DNA of 15,767 nucleotides from an uncultured Porphyromonadaceae bacterium (GTDB lineage: Bacteria > Bacteroidota > Bacteroidia > Bacteroidales > Muribaculaceae): the NCBI GenBank assembly GCA_947166165.1, contig CAMVDK010000042.1:1-15767 (forward strand), given 5' to 3'. Made by a program: the position numbers and the translations under genes. This document shows positions 6,684 to 13,591 of this stretch, piece after piece. The notes under the pieces were generated by a model, which was given only the letters and a program-made list of their open reading frames with translations, was not told the DNA's origin and did not search any database. How positions within the stretch are numbered: the first letter of the stretch is position 1; every line of letters begins with the position of its first letter.

Positions 6684-7697
6684 ATGAGAAATCGTATGAT
6701 TTTGCTGGTTGCGTTGGTTGCGATGGCGCTGGCTGGCGTGGCGCAGCAGATTGCTGTGGTGAGCGGTGGCACCACCACGGTGCACCAGACCTTGAAAGAT
6801 GCCATCGAGCATGCCTCGAACGGCAGCGTGATTTATCTCCCCGGTGGAGGCTTCTCGATTGGCGACTCGGTGAAAATCACCAAGCGCGTCACCATCGTAG
6901 GCATCGGGCACAAGACCGACAGCGACAATGAGGATGGAAGCACCATCATTGGCGGCAACTTATGGTTCAACAATGGTAGCAGCGGCAGTTCCATCATGGG
7001 GTGTTACCTTACTGGAAATGTCAACATTGGTGAGGATGGAGTGGTCAACAACGTTATCGTTCGACTTTGCAACATCAATTCTGTACAAGTGAAGAACTCC
7101 GGGATTACGGGAACAATGCTGAATCAGAATTATGTGAGGGGCGGTTCTTCGTTTGAGATGTCGGAAGTGAGTATAACCAACAATGTAATCGGTAATATAA
7201 GCAACGTAGGTTCTGGAAATATTAAAAACAATGTGGTATGCGGAGGTAATTATTACAACTATGGATATGGTCCTGGAAATCCACGTTATACCCTTTCAAA
7301 TGTAAACTATACGATTATTTCATCAAATATCTTTTGTCAAAGTGTGGCAGGTGCCGATTGTCTTCTCAGCGGGACTGGATGCCAATCAAATAATAATTAC
7401 TTGGAAGCAGGATACCATGGCAATGCTTGGGGAGATAATCCCATCATCATTGACAAAGGCATTGATGAGGTTCTTGTGAATGTTAATGGATGGTCGGTTT
7501 CGCCTAAATCCAGTTTCCACTTCAAGGACGAATACCAGCAATACGAGCATCAAGTGGGCATCTATTCTGGTACTGGATTCAGCGATGGCGCCTTACCGCC
7601 AGTGCCTTATATTGTGGCGAAGCGCATTGCCGACCAGACCGATGCCGCAGGCCGACTGAAAGTGCAAATCCGTGTCAATGCAGGCCCGACAAACTAG
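6684..7697 (+). CDS. Secreted protein, probable right-handed beta-helix fold
   Basis: The 337-residue product has a signal peptide (hydrophobic 5-19, cleavage near GVA-QQ after residue 20). Residues 27-75 resemble the entry turn of a pectate-lyase-like beta-helix, with the pattern TVHQTLKDAIEHA, GSVIYLPGG and KITKRVTIVGIG. The middle (about 85-240) is rich in short N-, G-, V- and I-containing turns such as SITNNVIGNI and NIKNNVVCGG, typical of helix rungs. The C-terminal part (305-337) has PPVPYIVAKRIADQTDAAG followed by an LKVQIRVNAG strand, which looks like a capping or anchoring element. I see no catalytic signature, so an enzymatic call is not justified. The central third of the gene is distinctly AT-rich. 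It is first in an operon, six bases before the next gene. Confidence 0.65.
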   Translation: MRNRMILLVALVAMALAGVAQQIAVVSGGTTTVHQTLKDAIEHASNGSVIYLPGGGFSIGDSVKITKRVTIVGIGHKTDSDNEDGSTIIGGNLWFNNGSSGSSIMGCYLTGNVNIGEDGVVNNVIVRLCNINSVQVKNSGITGTMLNQNYVRGGSSFEMSEVSITNNVIGNISNVGSGNIKNNVVCGGNYYNYGYGPGNPRYTLSNVNYTIISSNIFCQSVAGADCLLSGTGCQSNNNYLEAGYHGNAWGDNPIIIDKGIDEVLVNVNGWSVSPKSSFHFKDEYQQYEHQVGIYSGTGFSDGALPPVPYIVAKRIADQTDAAGRLKVQIRVNAGPTN

Positions 7698-7703
7698 AAT
7701 GCC

Positions 7704-10682
7704 ATGAAACCACTCGCTTACCATCCTCGTTGGTTGCTGTCTGCTTGCTGTGCGATATGGTTCACTGCCATAGCCTCGGCACAGCAACTCACGAGCTATG
7801 AATATTGGTTTGATGGCGACGTAAACTCTCGGCAGTCAGCCTCTTTGAGTGGCTCCACCGATGTCATCAACATAGATGTGGATGCCAGTGAGTTGTCGGT
7901 AGGGCCGCATTGGCTCAACGTGCGTGTACGCTGTAGCGATGGCATGTATTCGTCGATTACTAGGTCACCATTTTTTAAAAATATCCCAAGTGGCGATGCG
8001 ATGATGTTGGAATACTGGTTCGACGACGATGTGAACGCTCGGCAGTCGACCTCGGTGAGTGGAACCACTGGTGCGGTCAACCTTGATGTGGATGCCAGCC
8101 AGTTGCTCGAAGGATTGCACTGGCTCAATGTGCGTGTGCGACAGAGCGATGGCTTGTTCTCACCGGTCACACGTTCGCCATTCTTCAAGAATTTGCCCAC
8201 TGGCGATGTGACGATGTTGGAATACTGGTTCGACGGCGACCTCAACACAGTGGCGCGTGTGCCGCTGCACGAGGCGTCGTCGGATGGCATCATGCTGCTT
8301 ACCGACTCGCTGAATCTTGGCGGTGTGTCGTCCGGCATGCATCGCATGTATTACCGTGCTGTGAATGCCGATGGAACCTATGGTACTGCCGTGTGTGTGG
8401 CCCCTGTGATGGTGAAGTCGCTCTATGAGCGCGAGATGGTCGACGCACAGGTGGTGAAGTTCGCCATGACGGTCGACGACCAGCCGGTCACGGTGGTCAA
8501 CGTGGCCAAGCCGGCCAAAGAGGTGCCCTTGAGCCGTACGCTCGACATGCGCGACCTGTCGCCGGGCAAGCATCGGCTCACCATCCGGGCGTGGAACTCG
8601 GCCTATGCCAGCGTGTCGATCGACACGACTTTCACTGTGGTCAAATCCGAAACGCCCGAAGTCAAACTCAAGGCACAGCTGAAAAAGGGGCTGGTGAAAC
8701 TGAGTTTCAACTCGGTGCCCAACGATGTGAAATGGAAGCTTGTCCGCATCGACGCCAGTGGCGCCAGCTCGATGGTGCGCAGCGGCAACACGGGCCATTA
8801 TCCCAATGCCATCACCACCTACGACAACCCGGAAGACGGGCAGTATGCCTATCAGGCGCGGTGCTTCTATACCGACGCCGAAGGCAATCAGAAGTACGTC
8901 ACCTCCAACAAGGTGACTGTCACCGTCACGGGTGCCGACCAGCAGAAGTATGGCTACGTCAACGGTGTCATCCGTGCGCAAGACAGCCCCACGCCCAGCC
9001 ACTCGTGGGTGGCCAAGTTTGTGGAGGACAACGTCTCGGTGCCGGCCGATGCCTATGGCACCTTCTTGCGCGACCGCATCCCCGTGGGCACGAAACTCAC
9101 CATCACCGCCACCGATCTCAACGACGAAGCCTTTACCTTCGACAAGAAAACCATCACCGTGAAGGAGGGCCGCAACGATGTGGTTATCACAGGCCACCTC
9201 GATGTGGACATGATGCGCTACAGCCACGACAGCGACCTTGAGTTCGCCTCCAACATGGAGTTCACACCGGGCCGGTATTTCAAGGTCAAGGTGCGCAACA
9301 TCAGCTGCCGGCAGTGGCGTGGCAAGCTGCGGCTCGTGGCTGTGCGTAAGGCCGACTTCGAGCAGTCGCTGGCGGGCAACGGTCTCGCTCCCGGCAGCTA
9401 CGGTGCCGGCACGGTGGCCGATGTGGCTCCGTTCACCCAGCAGAACATCTACGTGAACAGCTACTCTGACGAGCTCAACTTTGCCAGCAGCGCACCTCAG
9501 GAGGTGTATATCAAGCAGGAGCTCAGCCGGGGCGACCAGAACGAGGAGTACTATTTCTTCGTCTATAGTGTCGAAAATTCGGGTGCTGAGAAGCTCGTGG
9601 GCGTGAACACCGAGTACAACATCAAGCAGAACCCGTTCATGCAACTGGTGGAAATGAACAAGGTGGACGAGAGCCAGCAGCAATCCACCGAAGAGCAGAT
9701 TGAATATGCCGTCGACCTGGTCATGTCGATGATGAATGGCATGAAAGAGTTCGACGACATGCTCGGCGAGCTGGACGAGGGGAACTACTTCAAAACCGAC
9801 GGCCTGCATACCGACGCGGTGAACTATATCACCAATGCCACCTCGATGCAAGACTTGATGCGGAAGTATGCCCGCAGCTATTTCATGCAGAAGGCCTACG
9901 ACTATAGTCCATACCTGCAAGGGGTTGCTCAAGGGTTGCGCGAGAGCATCGCCGACTACATGCGCATTCAGGACAATCTGCTCACCGGCCTGAAAGGGGT
10001 GAAATCGTGCCTCAATGCGATAGAGGACTACAACAGCTGGCAGTCGATGACCGACCTCGAGCGCGCCGGCTATGTGGCTCGCAAAGTGCTCGAGTTGGCT
10101 GTGGGAGGCGACCCGTTTGCCAAAGCGGTGCTCAAGATTTATCTCGACATGACCGAGAAGACCATCCAAAACATCTACCTGCTGGGTGAACGGTATTACT
10201 CGCACCTGGGTTATGAGATGTTTGAGGACGACGGCATCCGTTATAAAATCAGAGTGAAGCGGAGCGGATGGTTCAAGACGGCATTCGATGGGAGCGAAGT
10301 GAAGGATAGAATCCTTTCGGCCGAGGTGACAGCGACAAACTCATCACCCGAAGCGACCAAGGCTGTTGCTACCGTCACTTTCGACCCCGAGGTCAACTCC
10401 CGTGGCGACTGCTACCTCAAGTGGAAGAGCATCACAGGCAACTTGCCCCTTAAGCGAAGGGATTCCGGGTTCTATTTGTATGAAAAGCCCATTGAGGACA
10501 TGTGGATGACCATCTACTGGAGCAGCGGGCGCGTGTCGAGGGTGCCGCTGAGAGTGGGCAAAGAAGTGCAAGGCAACGGCGTGAAGTATACGGGAGGTGC
10601 TGGCCCTGAATACCTGATCACCTTCCAGTCGGGAGCCGACAAAGCGTACTATATGTCCGACATTATTCACCTCGACGATTAA
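7704..10682 (+). CDS. Large secreted protein with tandem YWFD repeats and an internal helical region
   Basis: This 992-residue protein starts with a signal peptide (cleavage ASA-QQ after residue 26). Three tandem repeats of exactly 70 residues begin at residues 33, 103 and 173, each starting EYWFD(D/G)D and containing a D-x-S-x-L-x-x-G-x-H-W-L-N-V-R-V-type segment. A fourth, degenerate copy lies at about 245-312 (LSPGKHRLTIRAWNS). Two or more beta-sandwich-like segments follow (about 318-410 and 412-500), then a further beta region to about 655. Residues 655-830 read as largely alpha-helical and polar, and a beta-rich C-terminal part (835-992) follows. No dockerin, Por-type tail, catalytic motif or transmembrane helix is visible. 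The gene lies between the beta-helix gene (6 bases) and the dockerin gene (19 bases), so co-expression is likely. Function is unknown; a surface adhesin-like or scaffold role is a guess. Confidence 0.7.
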   Translation: MKPLAYHPRWLLSACCAIWFTAIASAQQLTSYEYWFDGDVNSRQSASLSGSTDVINIDVDASELSVGPHWLNVRVRCSDGMYSSITRSPFFKNIPSGDAMMLEYWFDDDVNARQSTSVSGTTGAVNLDVDASQLLEGLHWLNVRVRQSDGLFSPVTRSPFFKNLPTGDVTMLEYWFDGDLNTVARVPLHEASSDGIMLLTDSLNLGGVSSGMHRMYYRAVNADGTYGTAVCVAPVMVKSLYEREMVDAQVVKFAMTVDDQPVTVVNVAKPAKEVPLSRTLDMRDLSPGKHRLTIRAWNSAYASVSIDTTFTVVKSETPEVKLKAQLKKGLVKLSFNSVPNDVKWKLVRIDASGASSMVRSGNTGHYPNAITTYDNPEDGQYAYQARCFYTDAEGNQKYVTSNKVTVTVTGADQQKYGYVNGVIRAQDSPTPSHSWVAKFVEDNVSVPADAYGTFLRDRIPVGTKLTITATDLNDEAFTFDKKTITVKEGRNDVVITGHLDVDMMRYSHDSDLEFASNMEFTPGRYFKVKVRNISCRQWRGKLRLVAVRKADFEQSLAGNGLAPGSYGAGTVADVAPFTQQNIYVNSYSDELNFASSAPQEVYIKQELSRGDQNEEYYFFVYSVENSGAEKLVGVNTEYNIKQNPFMQLVEMNKVDESQQQSTEEQIEYAVDLVMSMMNGMKEFDDMLGELDEGNYFKTDGLHTDAVNYITNATSMQDLMRKYARSYFMQKAYDYSPYLQGVAQGLRESIADYMRIQDNLLTGLKGVKSCLNAIEDYNSWQSMTDLERAGYVARKVLELAVGGDPFAKAVLKIYLDMTEKTIQNIYLLGERYYSHLGYEMFEDDGIRYKIRVKRSGWFKTAFDGSEVKDRILSAEVTATNSSPEATKAVATVTFDPEVNSRGDCYLKWKSITGNLPLKRRDSGFYLYEKPIEDMWMTIYWSSGRVSRVPLRVGKEVQGNGVKYTGGAGPEYLITFQSGADKAYYMSDIIHLDD
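7800..8429 (+). repeat. Three tandem 210-bp coding repeats (YWFD units)
   Basis: Units start at 7800, 8010 and 8220, each at the codon for E of EYWFD, giving a period of exactly 210 bases. Units 2 and 3 share a 23-base identical run across their junctions (8003-8025 and 8213-8235). Units 1 and 2 are alike along their whole length, while unit 3 diverges in its second half. This suggests recent duplication of unit 1/2 material within the gene. Confidence 0.85.
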
Positions 10683-10701
10683 CGATTAGCAGAGACCGAC
10701 T

Positions 10702-11838
10702 ATGAAACGTAGAATACTCTTATACATTCTCATGGCCCTGCTCCGCGTGGCGGTGGTCAGTGCCCAGCAGGTGACGTTTGTGTCACCGGGCTTTGAACAG
10801 GGTGTGAAGATGCATCTGGGCCTCGACAGCGCCGCCGTGGTGACCCAGGCGCAAACCGACACCATCACTGCCATCGACCTCTCGGGCCTCGGCATCACCG
10901 ACGTTCGCGACGTGGTGCACCTGCCCGCCGTGCAACGCCTGAACCTGGCCTTTAACGACATCGGCGATGTGGCGCCACTGGCCGAGCTCGACTCGCTGCA
11001 CTACCTTGACCTGCGCGGTAACGGACTCAAGAGCATCGACATGCTTGCATGGACTTGCAGCGACAGCATGGTGGTGAACGTGGCCCACAACCATATTCTC
11101 GACTTTGGGCGCATGCTGCTGCCCACCCGATGCCGGTTCACGTTTGCAGGGCGATATGCGCAGACCGACCCCAATGCGCCCTACGTGGATGTGTATCAGC
11201 TGTATACCGATTTTGTGCGCGGGCGCCAGCATGTGTTCTACCGGACCTATTCCAACGACTTCTATGTGCAGTTGGGTTGGAAAGGCACGGGCGTGAGCGC
11301 GCTGGCCGATGGCAACCTGAACTCCTATGCGCTGTCGTTCACGCTCACCGAGCCCCTGCTCGTGCGCTTAGGAACCGGCGATGAGGGCGGCGACTCCGTC
11401 TGGGTGCTGCCTCCGCTGCGTCTGCAAGTGGCCGACGGCGCCAGCGTGGAGGTCGACACCCGTCTGCCCGACGACTATGCTATCGTCAATCTGGGTGCAT
11501 TGCATGGAACAGCCACAGCCGACTCCACGCTCACCATCACCTACCGAGCGCCGACCGCTGCCGTGCCCGACACGATTTCGTTTGTCATCTATCAGCGTCA
11601 TCACCTGCGAGGTTTCGCGCGCTATTATGTCAACAGCCGCATGGAGGGCGATGTGAACGGCGACCAGCAAGTGGACATCGACGACCTGAACATCGTGGTC
11701 AACATCATGGTGCGCAAGGCCACGCTGGCTGCCTGGCCCGCAGCCGACATCAATGGCGACGGGGTGGTGGATGTCGACGACATGAACCAGATCATCAACA
11801 TCCTGGTGCGCAAGGGGCGTGCCATGGCATCGGCGTGA
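10702..11838 (+). CDS. Secreted leucine-rich-repeat protein with C-terminal dockerin
   Basis: The 378-residue product has a signal peptide (MKRRILL..., cleavage near VSA-QQ after residue 21). Two to three leucine-rich repeats of the internalin-like type occupy about 54-113: ITAIDLSGLGITDV, VQRLNLAFNDIGDV and LHYLDLRGNGLKSI. Residues 120-310 are beta-rich, with a segment SFTLTEPLLVRLGTG resembling a jelly-roll strand, and are not assigned. The C-terminus (316-372) is a type I dockerin with loops DVNGDQQVDIDD and DINGDGVVDVDD; the first has Gln where Gly is usual at loop position 6. It is the last gene of the three-gene secreted operon and is followed by a long hairpin. The LRR part suggests protein or glycan binding. 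The partner is unknown. Confidence 0.75.
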   Translation: MKRRILLYILMALLRVAVVSAQQVTFVSPGFEQGVKMHLGLDSAAVVTQAQTDTITAIDLSGLGITDVRDVVHLPAVQRLNLAFNDIGDVAPLAELDSLHYLDLRGNGLKSIDMLAWTCSDSMVVNVAHNHILDFGRMLLPTRCRFTFAGRYAQTDPNAPYVDVYQLYTDFVRGRQHVFYRTYSNDFYVQLGWKGTGVSALADGNLNSYALSFTLTEPLLVRLGTGDEGGDSVWVLPPLRLQVADGASVEVDTRLPDDYAIVNLGALHGTATADSTLTITYRAPTAAVPDTISFVIYQRHHLRGFARYYVNSRMEGDVNGDQQVDIDDLNIVVNIMVRKATLAAWPAADINGDGVVDVDDMNQIINILVRKGRAMASA

Positions 11839-11850
11839 CGCCGGCTATTG

Positions 11851-11911
11851 CCCGCAAGCAAAGAGGCCGCCTGTACAGCGTCATTGTACAGGCGGCCTCT
11901 TTGCTTGCGGG
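11851..11911. terminator. Bidirectional terminator hairpin with 27-bp perfect arms
   Basis: Bases 11851-11877 and 11885-11911 are perfect reverse complements around a seven-base loop (GCGTCAT). An inner core of the type AAAGAGGCCGCC...GGCGGCCTCTTT gives an A-tract and a short T-run on both strands. It lies between convergent operons, so it can end the plus-strand LRR-dockerin transcript and the minus-strand tat-lipoprotein transcript. Confidence 0.85.
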
Positions 11912-11943
11912 GGGCTTATGGGCTAGTTAACGGCCCCGGTGCG

Positions 11944-12456
11944 TCACTTGATTGCGTCGAGGGGGACGCCGAGTTCCTTGGCCATGTTGTTGAGCCAGGT
12001 GGTGTCGGCAGCCACCAGCTTGCCGTTGGCGCTGGCGTTCTGGGCTTCTTCGAACTCATTCATCACTTTCTCCATGGGCTTGAAGGGCTCAAGGGCCTTG
12101 AGCATGTCGGCCATCATCTGGGCAGCCTCGGCGGGGTTCTCTTCGAGTTTCTTCTTGGCCTCGGGGCTCTCGGTCTTGTTCTGGAAGTCGATCATGACGT
12201 CGAACATGGGTTTCATGCCCATTATCATGGTGCGGCAAGCGTCCTTCCACTGGTCCACGCTCCAGTCCTTGCCCTCGGTCTTGGCTTTCTCGACCAGGGC
12301 GGTCATCTCTTCGAGGGTGACCGTCTTCACTTCTTGGGCGGTCTGCTCGGTGGCGGGCTTCTCGCCTTCGGTGGCGGGCTTGTTGCCTTCGGTCTTGCAG
12401 GCCATGAAGCAGGTGGTCATGGCCACGGTGAGCATCACTAAAAATAACTTTTTCAT
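11944..12456 (-). CDS. Small predicted lipoprotein, helical, function unknown
   Basis: The 170-residue product begins with MKKLFLVMLTVAMTTC and has a probable lipobox FMAC with Cys20 as the lipidated residue; the -3 position is Phe rather than the usual Leu. After the Cys comes a short low-complexity linker with a duplicated EGxKPAT unit (residues 23-29 and 30-36), then a charged, mostly alpha-helical domain (about 43-170) rich in Glu, Lys and Met. No known family is recognised. It is the last gene of the minus-strand tat operon, starting 36 bases after the tatC stop. It may also have its own expression signal, since the gap is AT-rich and contains an element found before the gene at 2896. 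It ends at the shared hairpin. Confidence 0.7.
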   Translation of the reverse strand: MKKLFLVMLTVAMTTCFMACKTEGNKPATEGEKPATEQTAQEVKTVTLEEMTALVEKAKTEGKDWSVDQWKDACRTMIMGMKPMFDVMIDFQNKTESPEAKKKLEENPAEAAQMMADMLKALEPFKPMEKVMNEFEEAQNASANGKLVAADTTWLNNMAKELGVPLDAIK

Positions 12457-12492
12457 AATAAAACAAATTAAATTAGGTTAAACAATATGTGG

Positions 12493-13293
12493 TCACTCAT
12501 CGCTGCCGACGGGAGCCGACTTGACGAGCAAGGCACTCAATTCGTAGAGTAGATAAATGGGCAGGAACACGATGGTGAGGGTGAACGGGTCGCCCGTGGG
12601 GGTGATGAAGGCGGCCAGCACGAGCAGGGCCACCACGGCGTGGCGGCGGTAGCGGCCGAAGAACTCGCGCCGCAGCACGCCCAGGCGGCCCAGCAGCCAC
12701 GACAGCAGCGGCAACTCGAAGATGAGTCCCATCACGAAGATGAGCATCATGAACGTGTCCATGTAGCTGTCGAGCGAGATTTGATTGGGCACCAGGGCGC
12801 TGACGTGGTAATCGGCCAGAAAGCGCAGTGTGACCGGGAAAACCACAAAATAGCCCACCGCCACGCCGAGGAAGAACATCACGTTGCCCATCACGAAGGC
12901 GGTGCGCACGCCGCGCCGCTCGTTGGGATAGAGGGCAGGAGCCACGAAGGTCCACAGCAGGTACATCAACAGGGGGAACGAGAGCACCAGCGCCAGATAG
13001 AACGAGGTGGACATGTGGATGAAGAACTGCGAGGCGAGCTGGATGTTGATGAGCTCGACATGGAAGCCGTCGGTGGTGAACTGCGGCAGGCCGGGGGCGG
13101 CCTCGGTGATGCGGGCAAAGAGGCGGTAGAGCGCGAAGTCGCCGTGGCAGGGAGCAAGGATGACGCTGTCGAAGATGCGCGGCATGGCGGCAAACAGGCC
13201 CACAGCCAGCGCGACGACCACCAGGGCCATCTTCACCAGCACGGCGCGCAGGGCGTCGAGGTGGTCCCAGAACGTCATGTCCTGTTCGTCCAT
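12493..13293 (-). CDS. tatC: Sec-independent protein translocase subunit TatC
   Basis: TatC is the inner-membrane receptor of the Tat pathway, which exports folded proteins with twin-arginine signals. The 266-residue protein shows the N-terminal motif FWDHLDALR (8-16), about six hydrophobic spans, APALYPNERRG (118-127) with the conserved Glu (E125), FELPLL (192-197) in a later span, and TPTGDPFT (231-238) before the last span. The first periplasmic loop (about 42-90) looks longer than in E. coli TatC. The Glu of the HLxELR motif is Ala here. It follows tatA by 21 bases, as expected for a TatA-TatC system without a separate TatB, which is usual in Bacteroidota. Confidence 0.95.
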   Translation of the reverse strand: MDEQDMTFWDHLDALRAVLVKMALVVVALAVGLFAAMPRIFDSVILAPCHGDFALYRLFARITEAAPGLPQFTTDGFHVELINIQLASQFFIHMSTSFYLALVLSFPLLMYLLWTFVAPALYPNERRGVRTAFVMGNVMFFLGVAVGYFVVFPVTLRFLADYHVSALVPNQISLDSYMDTFMMLIFVMGLIFELPLLSWLLGRLGVLRREFFGRYRRHAVVALLVLAAFITPTGDPFTLTIVFLPIYLLYELSALLVKSAPVGSDE

Positions 13294-13314
13294 CGCGGCT
13301 CGGGATGCGGGGGG

Positions 13315-13548
13315 CTAGTTCTTCCCGTTGTCGCTTTGGCCGGGTGCGCTGCCGCTGTCGGCGGGACGGTTGATTTCGTCCTCGATGTCGTTCATGCCTT
13401 GCTTGAACGAGCGCACGCCTTTGCCCAGCCCCTTCATGAGCTCGGGAATCTTTTTGCCGCCAAACAGCAGCAGCACCACAAACACGATGATGAGCAACTC
13501 GGTGGTGCCGAGGTTGCCAAAAAGAAGCAATATTGAATTGTTGGTCAT
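13315..13548 (-). CDS. tatA: Twin-arginine translocase pore subunit TatA
   Basis: The 77-residue product forms the oligomeric translocation element of the Tat system. It has one transmembrane helix (about 13-27, TTELLIIVFVVLLLF), the hinge FGGKKIPEL (27-35) and an amphipathic helix MKGLGKGVRSFKQG, followed by an acidic, polar tail. The hinge Phe-Gly is the hallmark of TatA/B proteins. I chose the ATG at 13548 (MTNNSILLLFGNLG). The same frame stays open upstream to 13773, but that extension lies over the end of the preceding gene, is Pro/Ser/Thr-rich and has no TatA similarity. The gene lies 43 bases after the preceding gene and 21 before tatC. Confidence 0.93.
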   Translation of the reverse strand: MTNNSILLLFGNLGTTELLIIVFVVLLLFGGKKIPELMKGLGKGVRSFKQGMNDIEDEINRPADSGSAPGQSDNGKN

Positions 13549-13591
13549 GTCTTTTCGGGGTGTTATAGGGTGGAACTCGAGATTGTTTGAT

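Noticed and set aside
8160..10205. A 681-codon open frame on the minus strand opposite the YWFD-repeat gene.
   Set aside because: Its composition (His- and Val-rich) is that of a shadow frame. The plus strand has a signal peptide, period-70 repeats and operon spacing.
12349..12390. A 21-base duplicated coding unit (EGxKPAT) in the small lipoprotein gene.
   Set aside because: It is a short low-complexity linker after the lipidated Cys, common in lipoproteins, and not a separate repeat element.
12640..13536. A 298-codon plus-strand frame opposite tatC and tatA.
   Set aside because: It is highly charged and His/Glu-rich as expected from the complement of membrane-protein codons, and the minus strand has clear TatC and TatA sequences.
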